A stretch of 64,000 nt of DNA. Source: Streptomyces dengpaensis. Its GTDB lineage: Bacteria > Actinomycetota > Actinomycetes > Streptomycetales > Streptomycetaceae. How positions within the stretch are numbered: position 1 is the first letter of the stretch; every line of letters starts with the position of its first letter. The stretch is taken from contig NZ_CP026652.1 in assembly GCF_002946835.1 (NCBI RefSeq), forward strand, positions 620,001-684,000. The letters run 5' to 3'. The notes under the pieces were generated by a model. That model saw only the letters and a program-made list of their open reading frames with translations, had not been told where the DNA came from and did not search any database. The translations under genes were made by a program, and so were the position numbers. Shown here piece by piece: positions 34,905-44,192 of this stretch.

Positions 34905-37123
34905 CCCCCGCACAGGACACCCGGAGCAGACGTCGCTCCGCCCCGCCGAAGCGCACGATGCCCAAGGGCCGGGGCAAGACCGTGCGTACGCCCACCGTCC
35001 TCCAGATGGAGGCCGTCGAGTGCGGCGCCGCCTCGCTCGCGATGGTGCTCGGCCACTACGGGCGCCACATCCCGCTCGAAGAGCTGCGCATCGCCTGCGG
35101 CGTCTCGCGGGACGGCTCGCGCGCCAGCAACCTGCTGAAGGCGGCGCGCAGTTACGGCCTGACGGCCAAGGGCATGCAGATGGACACGGCGGCGCTCGCC
35201 GAGGTGAAGGCGCCCGCGATCCTGTTCTGGGAGTTCAACCACTACGTCGTGTACGACGGCATGGGGCGCCGCTTCGGACGGCGCGGCGTGCACATCAACG
35301 ACCCCGGCAAGGGCCGGCGTTTCGTCCCCATGGAGGACTTCGACACCAGCTTCACCGGCGTGGTCCTGGTCATGGAGCCGGGACCCGACTTCCGCAAGGG
35401 CGGCCGCAAACCGGGCGTCCTGGGCGCCATGCCGGCGCGGATGCGCGGCACTTCGGGGACGATGCCGGCCGCCGTGCTGGCGAGTCTGCTGCTGGTGGCG
35501 GTCGGGGCGGCGGTGCCCGCGCTGAGCCGGACGTACATCGACACGTATCTGATCGGTGGTCAGACCTCGCTGCTCGGCGTGCTGTTCGCGTCGATGGGCG
35601 CCTCGGTGCTGCTCACGGTGGTGCTGACCTGGCTGCAGCAGGCGAATCTGCTGCGCGGCCGCATCATTTCCTCCACACTCAGCAGCGCTCGCTTCCTGCG
35701 CCATCTGCTGCGGCTGCCGGTCACGTTCTTCTCCCAGCGCAGCCCGGCAGACCTGGTGCAGCGGCTCCAGTCGAACGACGCGGTGTCCGAGACCCTGGCC
35801 CGCGATCTCGCGGCGGCGGGCGTGGACGCGATCGTGGTCGTGCTCTACGCGGTGCTGCTCTACACGTACGACCCGCAGCTCACCGCCGTCGGCATCGGCG
35901 TCGCGCTGCTCAACGTGGTGGCGATGCGGGTGGTGATCCGGCTGCGCGCGACGCGCACCGCGAAGCTGCGCGCGGACACCGCACGGCTCACCAACACGGC
36001 CTACACCGGCCTGCAGTTGATCGAGACGATGAAGGCGACCGGCGGCGAGGACGGCTACTTCCGCAAGTGGGCCGGACAGCACGCCACCACACTGGAGGAG
36101 CAGCAGCGCCTCGGTGTGCCGAGCGCCTGGCTGGGTGTGGTCGCGCCGACGCTCGCGACGCTCAACTCCGCGCTGATCCTGTGGATCGGCGGTATGCGAG
36201 CGATCGAGGGGCACATCTCGGTGGGTCTGCTGGTCGCCTTCCAGGCCCTCGTCACCCGCTTCACCGCGCCCATCACCCGCCTCAACGGCGTCGCGGGCCG
36301 CATCCAGGACTTCGCGGCCGACGTGGCCCGCCTCAAGGACGTCGAGAACTTCCAGGCCGACCCGCTCTACGCCCGCTCCGGGACCGGCGAGTCCACCCGC
36401 CGGCTGCACGGCCATGTCGAGCTGGAGAACATCACGTTCGGCTACAGCCCGCTCGACAAGCCCCTGCTCACCGGCTTCTCGCTGACGGTCGGCCCGGGCC
36501 AGCAGGTCGCTCTGGTGGGCGGCTCGGGAAGCGGCAAGTCCACGGTCTCCCGGCTGATTTCGGGCCTGTACGCGCCCTGGGAGGGCACGATCCGTATCGA
36601 CGGGCAGCGTCTGGAGGACATCCCGCGCGGGGCGCTCGCGGCCTCCGTGTCCTTCGTCGACCAGGACGTCTTCCTCTTCGAGGGAACGGTCCGCGACAAC
36701 ATCGCGCTGTGGGACCCGTCCATACCGGACGACGCCGTGGTCGCGGCACTTGAGGACGCGGCGCTGTACGACGTGGTGATGCGCCGACCCGGCGGCATCC
36801 ACAGCCGGGTCGAGCAGGACGGGCGCAACTTCTCCGGCGGTCAGCGGCAACGCCTGGAGATCGCCCGGGCGCTGGTGCGCAGGCCCAGCATCCTGGTGCT
36901 CGACGAGGTGACCAGCGCGCTGGACGCGGAGACCGAGCAGACCGTCATCGACAACCTGCGCAAGCGCGGCTGCGCCTGTGTGGTGATCGCGCACCGGCTC
37001 AGCACCGTGCGCGACAGCGACGAGATCGTCGTACTTCAGCACGGCACGATCGTGGAACGCGGGCGGCACGACGCCCTGGTGGCGGTCGGCGGTCCGTACG
37101 CCGAGCTGGTCAAGGAGCGATGA
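34901..37123 (+). CDS. C39 peptidase-ABC exporter (NHLP family, peptidase/permease/ATPase)
   Basis: 740 residues; GTG start overlapping the adaptor stop. N-terminal C39 peptidase (about 30-160): catalytic Cys41 in MEAVECGAAS, His114 in FNHYVVYD and Asp134 in INDPGKG. Then six membrane helices (about 190-450) and an ATPase with Walker A GGSGSGKST, signature FSGGQRQR and Walker B ILVLDEVT. Such proteins cleave the leader after Gly-Gly and export the core peptide. All catalytic residues are intact. Confidence 0.93.
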   Translation: MTPAQDTRSRRRSAPPKRTMPKGRGKTVRTPTVLQMEAVECGAASLAMVLGHYGRHIPLEELRIACGVSRDGSRASNLLKAARSYGLTAKGMQMDTAALAEVKAPAILFWEFNHYVVYDGMGRRFGRRGVHINDPGKGRRFVPMEDFDTSFTGVVLVMEPGPDFRKGGRKPGVLGAMPARMRGTSGTMPAAVLASLLLVAVGAAVPALSRTYIDTYLIGGQTSLLGVLFASMGASVLLTVVLTWLQQANLLRGRIISSTLSSARFLRHLLRLPVTFFSQRSPADLVQRLQSNDAVSETLARDLAAAGVDAIVVVLYAVLLYTYDPQLTAVGIGVALLNVVAMRVVIRLRATRTAKLRADTARLTNTAYTGLQLIETMKATGGEDGYFRKWAGQHATTLEEQQRLGVPSAWLGVVAPTLATLNSALILWIGGMRAIEGHISVGLLVAFQALVTRFTAPITRLNGVAGRIQDFAADVARLKDVENFQADPLYARSGTGESTRRLHGHVELENITFGYSPLDKPLLTGFSLTVGPGQQVALVGGSGSGKSTVSRLISGLYAPWEGTIRIDGQRLEDIPRGALAASVSFVDQDVFLFEGTVRDNIALWDPSIPDDAVVAALEDAALYDVVMRRPGGIHSRVEQDGRNFSGGQRQRLEIARALVRRPSILVLDEVTSALDAETEQTVIDNLRKRGCACVVIAHRLSTVRDSDEIVVLQHGTIVERGRHDALVAVGGPYAELVKER

Positions 37124-37124
37124 G

Positions 37125-39953
37125 ATGACCACGGTTCACGAGGGCGTTCACGAGGGAGACCTCGTCCTCGGCGCACTCGGCGGCATGGGTACGCCGATCG
37201 ACTGCTCCGGCCTCAACCGCCTTGATCTGGAAGGCCCGCAGGTCCTCTGGCTCGTCGCGGCGGGCGCCATGGACCTGTTCGCGGTCGACGCCGTGCAGCA
37301 GGGCCACTGGCACCACCTCGGCCGGCTCGAAGCGGGTTCGCTGCTGCTCGGCCCGGTCGCGGGACCCCAGCACACGCTCGTCGGACGTCCCCTGCGCGAC
37401 TGCGTGGTGCGCCGCATCGTGCTGCGCGAGCTGTACCAGGCCGTCGACACGCAGACCTGGTCGTACGACGAGTACGGCAACCCCCAGTACGTACCTCCGA
37501 CGACGAGCCCGCTGGAGTACGCCCTCGCCCTCGGCGTCGGCCGGGGCCTGTCCATCCTCTTCCAGGCCCCGATGGCCACGGAGAACGCCGCCGCGCTCAC
37601 CGACGACGACGTCTTCTGGATGCAGGTGCCGCCCGGGAGCGTGCAGTACGGCTCGCTGTACGGCGCGGAAGCGGCGGCCGACCTGCTGATGGATTCCGGT
37701 GTCTGGCAGGGCATGGTCGACCAGCAGTACCGGCTGCTGGCCACGCTCGACCGCTGGATCGAGCAGCTGGAGGCCAGCCACGAGGACCGTACGGCGGCGG
37801 GCATCAAGGCGGGCGAGGCCGTCCGCGCCCAGGCCGACCGGACGCTGCTCGCGTCCATCGGCAAGTCGTCGGCGAAGCGTCCGACGGCGGCCGACGCCGA
37901 CGCCACCTACGCGGCCTGCAAGCTGGTCGCCCGGGAGGCCGGGATCTCCCTCGCGGAGTCCGTGCAGAGCGGTACGGAGAGCGAACGGCTCGACCCGGTC
38001 GAGCGGATCGCGCTCGCCTCGCGCGTCCGCACCCGTGCCGTACGTCTCGACGGGCGCTGGTGGCGCGACAACATCGGTCCGCTGATCGGCCACCGGGCGG
38101 TGTCCGGCGCACCGGTCGCGCTGCTGTGGCGACGCGGCGGATATGTGGCCGTGCAGCCGTCCTCCGGGCGTGAGACGCCCGTCGAGAAGGCCAACGCGGC
38201 GGAGTTCGAGCCGCGCGCCGTGATGTTCTACCGTCCGCTGCCCGAGCGGACGTTGAGCCCGCTGCGGCTGCTGCGGTTCTGTCTGGGGGGCACGGGTGGC
38301 GATCTGCGCAATCTGGCGATCAGCGGCCTGGTGACCGTCGCGATCGGCGCGCTGGTGCCGATCGCCACCGGAAAGGTGCTCGGCGAGTACGTGCCGAAGG
38401 CGCAGCACGGCCTCATCGTGCAGGTCTGCCTGGCCATCATGATCACCAGCATCGTGTCGGCGGCGTTCATGCTGCTGCAGAACCTCACGATGCTGCGCAT
38501 GGAGGGCCGTATCGAGGCGACGCTCCAGCCGGCCGTGTGGGACCGGCTGCTCCGGCTGCCGACGAAATTCTTCACCTCCCGCTCGACCGGTGAACTCGCC
38601 AGTGCCGCCATGGGCATCAGCGCGATCCGCCGGCTCCTGGCGGGTGTCGGCCCGACGGTCGCGCAGGCCGGTACGGTCGGCGCGATGAACCTGGGGCTGC
38701 TGCTCTGGTACAGCGTGCCGATGGCGCTGGCCGCGATCGGCATGCTCGTCGTGATCGCGGCCGTGTTCCTGGGGCTCGGCCTGTGGCAGCTGCGCTGGCA
38801 GCGGCGTCTGGTCGTCCTCGGCAACAAGCTGAACAACCAGGCGTTCCAGACCCTGCGCGGTCTGCCCAAGCTGCGGGTCGCGGCGGCCGAGAACTACGCG
38901 TACGCCGCGTGGGCGGGCGAGTTCGCGCGCAGCCGTGAACTCCAGCAGCGGGTCGGCCGCATCAAGAACCTGACCACGGTGATGGGCGCGGTGTATCTGC
39001 CGCTGTGCTCGCTGCTGATGTTCATGCTGCTGGCCGGTCCGGCGCGCGGTTCCCTGTCGGCCGCCGACTTCCTCACCTTCAATACGGCGATGACGATGCT
39101 GCTGACTTCGGTCACCCAGCTGACCGGCGCGTTCGTGTCGGCGGCGGCCGCGCTGCCGATGTTCGAGGAGATCAAGCCGGTGCTGGAGGCGACGCCGGAG
39201 GTGCGGGTGGCGAGCACCCGCCCGGGCGTCCTGTCGGGCGGCGTCGAGGCGCGACGCCTGTCGTTCCGGTACGCCGACGACGGGCCGCTCGTCCTCGACG
39301 ACGTGTCCTTCGACATCAGGCCGGGCGAGTTCGTGGCGATCGTCGGGCCGAGCGGCTGCGGCAAGTCCACACTGCTGCGGCTGCTGATCGGCTTCGACAA
39401 GCCCGTCTCGGGCAGTGTGCTGTACGACGGCCAGGATCTGGCGGCCCTCGACCAGTCCGCCGTACGCCGTCAGTGCGGTGTGGTGCTCCAGCACGCGCAG
39501 CCGTTCACCGGCTCGATCCTGGACTGCATCTGCGGCACCGAGCCGTACACGCCCGAGGAGGCGATGGCGGCGGCCGAGATGGCGGGCCTCGCGGAAGACA
39601 TCAAGCGGATGCCGATGGGGCTGCACACGATCGTCTCCGGCGGCGGCGCGATCTCCGGCGGCCAGCGCCAGCGCCTGATGATCGCCCAGGCGCTGATCCG
39701 CCGCCCGCGCATCCTCTTCTTCGACGAGGCGACCAGCGCCCTGGACAACGAAACCCAGCGGACGGTCATCGAGAGCACCCGGGCGCTCAACGCCACCCGG
39801 ATCGTGATCGCGCACCGGCTGTCCACGGTGCTGGACGCGGACCGCGTCATCGTGATGGAGGAGGGCCGGGTGGCCCAGCAGGGCCCGCCCGCGGCGCTCT
39901 TGGCGGACACGGGCGGGCGGCTGCACGAGCTGGTGCGGCGGCAGCTGGCCTGA
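37125..39953 (+). CDS. Second NHLP-type ABC exporter (permease/ATPase with large N-terminal domain)
   Basis: 942 residues; starts 1 bp after the previous stop. The first about 370 residues are not a peptidase: they begin with GPQVLWLVAAGAMDLFAVD and contain the family-typical NHLM N-terminal region with helical, Ala-rich segments. Then follow six membrane helices and an ATPase with Walker A GPSGCGKSTLL, signature ISGGQRQR and Walker B ILFFDEATSALD. Probably forms a heterodimer with the peptidase exporter. Substrate handling by the N-terminal domain is unknown. Confidence 0.92.
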   Translation: MTTVHEGVHEGDLVLGALGGMGTPIDCSGLNRLDLEGPQVLWLVAAGAMDLFAVDAVQQGHWHHLGRLEAGSLLLGPVAGPQHTLVGRPLRDCVVRRIVLRELYQAVDTQTWSYDEYGNPQYVPPTTSPLEYALALGVGRGLSILFQAPMATENAAALTDDDVFWMQVPPGSVQYGSLYGAEAAADLLMDSGVWQGMVDQQYRLLATLDRWIEQLEASHEDRTAAGIKAGEAVRAQADRTLLASIGKSSAKRPTAADADATYAACKLVAREAGISLAESVQSGTESERLDPVERIALASRVRTRAVRLDGRWWRDNIGPLIGHRAVSGAPVALLWRRGGYVAVQPSSGRETPVEKANAAEFEPRAVMFYRPLPERTLSPLRLLRFCLGGTGGDLRNLAISGLVTVAIGALVPIATGKVLGEYVPKAQHGLIVQVCLAIMITSIVSAAFMLLQNLTMLRMEGRIEATLQPAVWDRLLRLPTKFFTSRSTGELASAAMGISAIRRLLAGVGPTVAQAGTVGAMNLGLLLWYSVPMALAAIGMLVVIAAVFLGLGLWQLRWQRRLVVLGNKLNNQAFQTLRGLPKLRVAAAENYAYAAWAGEFARSRELQQRVGRIKNLTTVMGAVYLPLCSLLMFMLLAGPARGSLSAADFLTFNTAMTMLLTSVTQLTGAFVSAAAALPMFEEIKPVLEATPEVRVASTRPGVLSGGVEARRLSFRYADDGPLVLDDVSFDIRPGEFVAIVGPSGCGKSTLLRLLIGFDKPVSGSVLYDGQDLAALDQSAVRRQCGVVLQHAQPFTGSILDCICGTEPYTPEEAMAAAEMAGLAEDIKRMPMGLHTIVSGGGAISGGQRQRLMIAQALIRRPRILFFDEATSALDNETQRTVIESTRALNATRIVIAHRLSTVLDADRVIVMEEGRVAQQGPPAALLADTGGRLHELVRRQLA

Positions 39954-39963
39954 CGGGGTCGGC

Positions 39964-39986
39964 CCGGGCTGGGCGGGTCAGCCCGG
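39964..39986. terminator. Stem-loop terminator at the end of the peptide-export operon
   Basis: Perfect 8-bp arms CCGGGCTG / CAGCCCGG, 7-nt loop, 10 bp after the stop codon and before the convergent SRPBCC gene. Confidence 0.65.
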
Positions 39987-40017
39987 AATGGGCCGGTCAA
40001 GTCAGACCTGGGCGGGC

Positions 40018-40554
40018 TCAGTCCAGACCCGGGACGGGGGCGCCGGACGGGAGCCCGGCCTCGATGTAGCCGCGGTAGAACTCCTTCCATGGCGCCCCAG
40101 CCCCTGCGTGCGGACCCGCGAAGCGCTCGCCCCGGGCCTTCGCGTCCAGGGCAGCGAGGCACACCTCCCAGCCCGCGCCGTTGCGCGCGGCGGTGTTCTC
40201 GGCCTCGAGGACGTTGGTGAGCGTGAAGTGCGTGCGCTTGTCGTCGAGGGCTTCGAGGTCGAAGTGCAGCTCGTCGCCGCCCCAGACGAAGGACAGGTGG
40301 CGCGGCGCTTCGACCGCGATGACGCGCCCGGTCGAGTCCTCCATGTTCGGGTCGCCGCTGAACGTGACGGTGCCGCCCGGCCGCAGCTCGATCTCGGCGC
40401 GGGACGGGAACCACCCGGCGAGTTCGTCGGGGTCGGTCACGAACTGCCAGACGCGGTCGACGGGGTGGTCGTAGGTGCGGCTGAAGCGGACGGCGGGCCG
40501 GCCGTCGTCGAGGGTGAGGTAGGTGCCGGTGAGGGCGGTGGGTTCGGCGGACAT
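40018..40554 (-). CDS. SRPBCC (AHSA1-type) protein, longer variant
   Basis: 178 residues. The SRPBCC/START fold is shown by FSRTYDHPVDRVWQFVTDPDEL and LRPGGTVTFSG, then LSFVWGGDELHFDLEAL. The C-terminal about 50 residues (GAGWEVCLAALDAKARGE) are the usual end of the AHSA1 branch. These proteins bind hydrophobic ligands. Located 6 bp after the ArsR gene and cotranscribed with it, a common actinobacterial pair. Confidence 0.87.
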   Translation of the reverse strand: MSAEPTALTGTYLTLDDGRPAVRFSRTYDHPVDRVWQFVTDPDELAGWFPSRAEIELRPGGTVTFSGDPNMEDSTGRVIAVEAPRHLSFVWGGDELHFDLEALDDKRTHFTLTNVLEAENTAARNGAGWEVCLAALDAKARGERFAGPHAGAGAPWKEFYRGYIEAGLPSGAPVPGLD

Positions 40555-40560
40555 GGTGGC

Positions 40561-40944
40561 TCAATCCTTCGGGAGAGTTCTTCGTGCGTTGGGTCGTGCC
40601 TCGGGTTCTGCGCGGTCGTCCGACGACGGCTCCCCCGCCGCCTCGTCCAGGCGGCGGCCGAGCGTGTCGAGACTCTCGTTCCACAGCTTCCGGTACGGAG
40701 CCAGCCAGACGTCGAGGGCGGCGATCGGGGCCGGGTCGAGCGCGTAGACGCGGCGTTGCGCGTCCTGCCGTACCCGCACGATCCCCGCGTCCCGCAGCAC
40801 GCGCAGATGCTTCGAGGTGCTCGGCTGACTCAGCCCGCACGCTTCGACGATCTCACCGACGGCCTGCGGCCGCTCCAGGAGCAGCGCGACGATGGCCCGC
40901 CGGTGGGGGTCGGCGAGTGCGGTCCAGAGAGAGGCATCGGACAT
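40561..40944 (-). CDS. ArsR-family transcriptional regulator
   Basis: 127 residues. A winged helix-turn-helix of the ArsR type: DPHRRAIVALLLERPQAVGEIVEACGLSQPSTSKHLRVLRDAGIV. The metal-binding ELCVCDL motif is absent (the helix reads EACGLSQPS), so a non-metal ligand or none is likely. The downstream SRPBCC gene is its probable target or partner. Confidence 0.9.
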   Translation of the reverse strand: MSDASLWTALADPHRRAIVALLLERPQAVGEIVEACGLSQPSTSKHLRVLRDAGIVRVRQDAQRRVYALDPAPIAALDVWLAPYRKLWNESLDTLGRRLDEAAGEPSSDDRAEPEARPNARRTLPKD

Positions 40945-40951
40945 GGACGCA

Positions 40952-40975
40952 ATATGCCTCTAGGGTTATATGCCT
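40952..40975. promoter_or_regulatory. Direct repeats upstream of the ArsR gene
   Basis: ATATGCCT occurs at 40952-40959 and again at 40968-40975, 16 bp apart, 8 bp before the ArsR start. AT-rich for this genome; likely operator or promoter element for autoregulation. Confidence 0.45.
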
Positions 40976-41029
40976 GTCAAGGAATACTGAGTTTTGTGGA
41001 GGGCTCATGCGTCCCCATCCGTAGAGGGC

Positions 41030-42592
41030 TCATGCGTCTCCGGCGGCCGGCCGGCTCGTTCGCTGCCAGTAGCGGGCTGCCGCGGCGGCGAGGCGGGCCT
41101 GCTGAGCCAGCTCGTCCTGCGGCTGTACGGGCCGGTACACGACGAGGGCCTGGTGCGCCTTCTCCAGCCTCAGCTGCTCGGGCGAGGGCGCGATTTCACC
41201 GTCGTACGCGAGGTGGTCCGTATCCGTGAGTCCCTCCAGCTCCACCCACGACACATGTTCGGCGCTGTAAACCCGGGAGCGGTGGAGCGCTCCGGCGAGC
41301 GCGGAGGCGATGACGCGGGTGCGGGCGAAGCGGTGGTTGCCGTCGATCATGCGCAGGTCGAGCAGTCCGTCGTCCAGGCGCGGCCTGAAGCCCGGGGCGA
41401 AACCCTCGGGGACGTAGCGGCCGTTGCCCGCGAAGAGCAGCCACAGGCGGCGGGGGTGGCCGTTGACGCTCAGCTCCATGGGGGTCGCGGTGCGCAGCAC
41501 CCGGATGAGGGCGACCGCCGCGGCGGGCCACTTGCCCCACCGCTCCTCCAAGTGCTGGCGGAGCCGGACGAGTTCGGGGTACATGCCGATGCTGAAGGTG
41601 TTCAGGAACCGCACGCCCTGGCCGTCCCCCGGGTGCGCCACGCCGATGTCGACGCGCACCGCCTCGCCCCGGGTGACCGCGACGGCGGTGTCCTCGAAGT
41701 CCGGTACGCCCACGTCCTGGGCGAAGTGGTTGAGGGTGCCGCCGGGGAACACCGCCAGCGCGAGCCCCCGTTCGGCCGCCGCGCGGGCCGCGGCGTTGAC
41801 GCTGCCGTCGCCGCCGCACACGCCCAGCGCGCCGCCCGTCCGCGCGGCCCGTTCGACCGCTTCGGCGAGCAGGGCCGCGAAGTCGTCGCCGGGGCCGCGC
41901 TCGAACAGCTCGGCCCGGGGCAGCAGGTCGCGCAGCCGCTCAGCGGGCGGCAGGCCCGCGGCCGCCGCGCCGTTGCCGGCTTGGCTGTTGACGAAGACGA
42001 CCAGGCCCTTCCCGCGGGGCAGCGCCGGCGCGGGCGCCGCGGGCCGTTCGCGCTCCGGGACGGCCGCGCGCGGCAGCCACCAGCGGCAGGTGAGCGCGGC
42101 GGCCCCGGCGCCGATCGCCACCCCGGCCAGCACGTCCAAGGGGTAGTGCACACCCACGTAGACGCGCGAGAAGGCGACCGACGCGGCGAAGGGCGCGACC
42201 AGGGCGCCATAGCGAGTGGACTCCAGGGCGACTCCGGTCGCGAAGGCCGCCGCCGAGGCGGCGTGTCCGGACGGGAAGGACGTGGTCCGCGGCTGGTGCC
42301 TGAGGTGCCGGATCGGCGGTACGAGGTCCAGCAGCGGGCGGGGGCGCCGGGCGCTCCACTTCACCACGGTGTTGACGGTCAGTGAGGCCAGCGCGAGCGA
42401 TCCCACCCCGCGCAAGGCGGCCCGCCGGGCCGTGCGTCCGCCGCTCAGCGCGAGTCCGGCCGCGGTGGCCAGCCACAGGCGTCCGTGGTCGGCGGAGTGG
42501 CTGAGCCGCCGCAGCACCGGATCGGCCGCGGGCACCCGCGCCCCGGCCACCCGCGTGAACAGCCGCTGGTCCATCTCCCCGATTACTCCCAT
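41030..42592 (-). CDS. PAP2 phosphatase fused to diacylglycerol/sphingosine kinase domain
   Basis: 520 residues. The N-terminal half is a membrane PAP2 phosphatase: KWSARRPRP, then FPSGHAAS and SRVYVGVHYPLD, the three signature motifs. The C-terminal half is a DAG kinase catalytic domain: NSQAGNG, VCGGDGSVNAAA and PGGTLNHFA, ending near TDHLAYDGE. The fusion would remove and add phosphate on lipids. Such fusions are known in actinobacteria; the physiological lipid is unknown. Confidence 0.9.
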   Translation of the reverse strand: MGVIGEMDQRLFTRVAGARVPAADPVLRRLSHSADHGRLWLATAAGLALSGGRTARRAALRGVGSLALASLTVNTVVKWSARRPRPLLDLVPPIRHLRHQPRTTSFPSGHAASAAAFATGVALESTRYGALVAPFAASVAFSRVYVGVHYPLDVLAGVAIGAGAAALTCRWWLPRAAVPERERPAAPAPALPRGKGLVVFVNSQAGNGAAAAGLPPAERLRDLLPRAELFERGPGDDFAALLAEAVERAARTGGALGVCGGDGSVNAAARAAAERGLALAVFPGGTLNHFAQDVGVPDFEDTAVAVTRGEAVRVDIGVAHPGDGQGVRFLNTFSIGMYPELVRLRQHLEERWGKWPAAAVALIRVLRTATPMELSVNGHPRRLWLLFAGNGRYVPEGFAPGFRPRLDDGLLDLRMIDGNHRFARTRVIASALAGALHRSRVYSAEHVSWVELEGLTDTDHLAYDGEIAPSPEQLRLEKAHQALVVYRPVQPQDELAQQARLAAAAARYWQRTSRPAAGDA

Positions 42593-42688
42593 GCTCCACC
42601 GCTACGGTACTGGGCCCGGTTCGGCATCCGGGAGGACTCGGAGCGGTGATTTGTCTGCTCCGGGCGGCGGTTCGGGCTGGAAAGTTCT

Positions 42689-42762
42689 TAGCCCGTCCGG
42701 CGTTTGAGGACGAGCGCGTCAGCGCGATACGGGGGCTCTGGGGGGGGCAGAGCCCCCCAGAT
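42689..42762. repeat. Dispersed Streptomyces-type repeat with G-rich hairpin
   Basis: TAGCCCGTCCGGCGTTTGAG at 42689 onward, followed by a hairpin with 10-bp arms GGGGGCTCTG / CAGAGCCCCC (42731-42757). GTCCGGCGTTTGAGGAC is, from memory, a very common intergenic repeat in Streptomyces. The rest of 42593-42866 shows nothing gene-like. Confidence 0.65.
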
Positions 42763-42866
42763 ACGGGACGGGCAGGGGCGGAGGGGGCGAAAACCCTCCC
42801 GGCCCCTGACGGTTCACAGACGTTCCCGCGGGCGTGCCGCCCGAGCACCGGGGTACATCCCGGTGC

Positions 42867-43877
42867 ATGCGGGTCAGTGTGGTGGATGTGGGGGCGCAAA
42901 CGGTGCGGCTCGTGGTGGCGGACGCCGAGGGCGGGGTACCGCTGCCGGTGCACACCGCCAAGTGGCGGCTGCGGTTGTCCGAGCAGGTGGCGCACGGCAG
43001 CCCGATCTCCGACGAGGACGTGGGCCGGCTGGTCGAGGCGGTGCGCGCGGCGGGCCACACGGCCCAGCGGTGGGGCACGGCGGCCCCGTTGGCCTTCGCG
43101 ACCGCCGTGGTGCGCAATGCCCCGAACCGCCTGGAGGTGCTGCGGACCGTACGCGCACAGACCGGTGTGCTGCTGTGCACCCTGCCGGGCGAGGTCGAGG
43201 CCGAGCTCACATTCCTCGGGGCGCGCCGCTGGATGGGCTGGCGCTCGGGGCCGCTCGCGCTCCTCGACATCGGTGGCGGCTCGCTGGAGGTGGCCTTCGG
43301 GAGGGGTCGGCTGCCGGACTTCGTCGCCTCGCTGCCGCTCGGCGCATGCCGGCTGACCCGCGAGTTCTTCGAGGGCCAGGACCCTCCGTCGCCCGACAGC
43401 GTCAGGGCGCTGCGCCGCGCCGTACGTCATGAGCTGCGGGACGTGGCCGCGCGGATCCGCTGGGAGGGGCCGCGTACCGCCGTCGCGACGTCCCGGACCT
43501 TCCAGCAGCTGGCCCGGCTGTGCGGTGCGCCGCCCGGACGCCACGGCCTGTTCGTGGAACGGGAGTTGCGCCGGGCGGACCTGCGCGACTCGCTCGACCG
43601 CCTCGCCCGGCTCACCGCCGCGGAGCGTGCGCTGCTGCCGGGCATCTCGGCACCACGGGCCGCCCAGAGCCTGGCCGGTGCGGTGGTCGGGCATACGGCG
43701 ATGAAGCTGACGGGCCTGAAGAGGGTCTCGATCTGCCCCTGGGCGATCCGGGAGGGCGTCCTGCTGCGGCACATCGAGGAGGGGGCTTCCTGGTGGGCGG
43801 GCGTCATCCGGCACAGCGACGACGACGCGCCGCTGACCGGCGGGGCCCATCTGCGCATCGCGGCCCGGGCGCACTGA
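42867..43877 (+). CDS. Ppx/GppA-family phosphatase-like protein
   Basis: 336 residues from the ATG at 42867 (weak ribosome binding site). An ASKHA-fold Ppx/GppA protein: N-terminal VVDVGAQTVRLVV in the first phosphate loop, then LLDIGGGSLEVAFG in the second. Family members hydrolyse polyphosphate or pppGpp; the first loop here reads DVGAQTVRL instead of DxGSNSxRL, which may affect activity. Actinobacteria often carry two such proteins. Confidence 0.87.
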   Translation: MRVSVVDVGAQTVRLVVADAEGGVPLPVHTAKWRLRLSEQVAHGSPISDEDVGRLVEAVRAAGHTAQRWGTAAPLAFATAVVRNAPNRLEVLRTVRAQTGVLLCTLPGEVEAELTFLGARRWMGWRSGPLALLDIGGGSLEVAFGRGRLPDFVASLPLGACRLTREFFEGQDPPSPDSVRALRRAVRHELRDVAARIRWEGPRTAVATSRTFQQLARLCGAPPGRHGLFVERELRRADLRDSLDRLARLTAAERALLPGISAPRAAQSLAGAVVGHTAMKLTGLKRVSICPWAIREGVLLRHIEEGASWWAGVIRHSDDDAPLTGGAHLRIAARAH

Positions 43878-43909
43878 ACGGGCCCCGGAGGCGCGGCGGA
43901 TGCCTGCCG

Positions 43910-44063
43910 GGCCCACGCACGCATCCTGCCAGGCCCACGCAGGCATCCAGCCGGGCCCACGCACGCATCCTGCCAGGCCCACGCAGGCATCCAGCCGGGG
44001 CCGCGCACGCATCCAGCCGGGGCCGCGTCCGCGAATCCTGCCGGGCCCACACACGAATGCCGA
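43910..44063. repeat. 22-bp minisatellite, about seven units
   Basis: Units begin GGCCCACGCA(C/G)GCATCC or GGGCCGCG and alternate between two variants in a 44-bp period (43910, 43932, 43954, 43976, 43998, then a 24-bp and a 20-bp unit). It fills most of the gap between the Ppx/GppA gene and the convergent inhibitor gene (43878-44192). Too regular and without spacers to be CRISPR. Confidence 0.9.
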
Positions 44064-44192
44064 GGGCCGGCCGACGGCCCCACTCCGTCCGGCCGGCCCC
44101 CGGTGCGAAATCGCGTGGCCCCGTGCCGGAGCCCGCACTCCCCAGTTACGGACCCCGGTCGGTGCTCACGAGGGCCGCGCGATCCCGGTCCC

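Noticed and set aside
43910..44063. CRISPR array
   Set aside because: Repeats of 22 bp are directly adjacent without unique spacers, and no cas genes are in the window.
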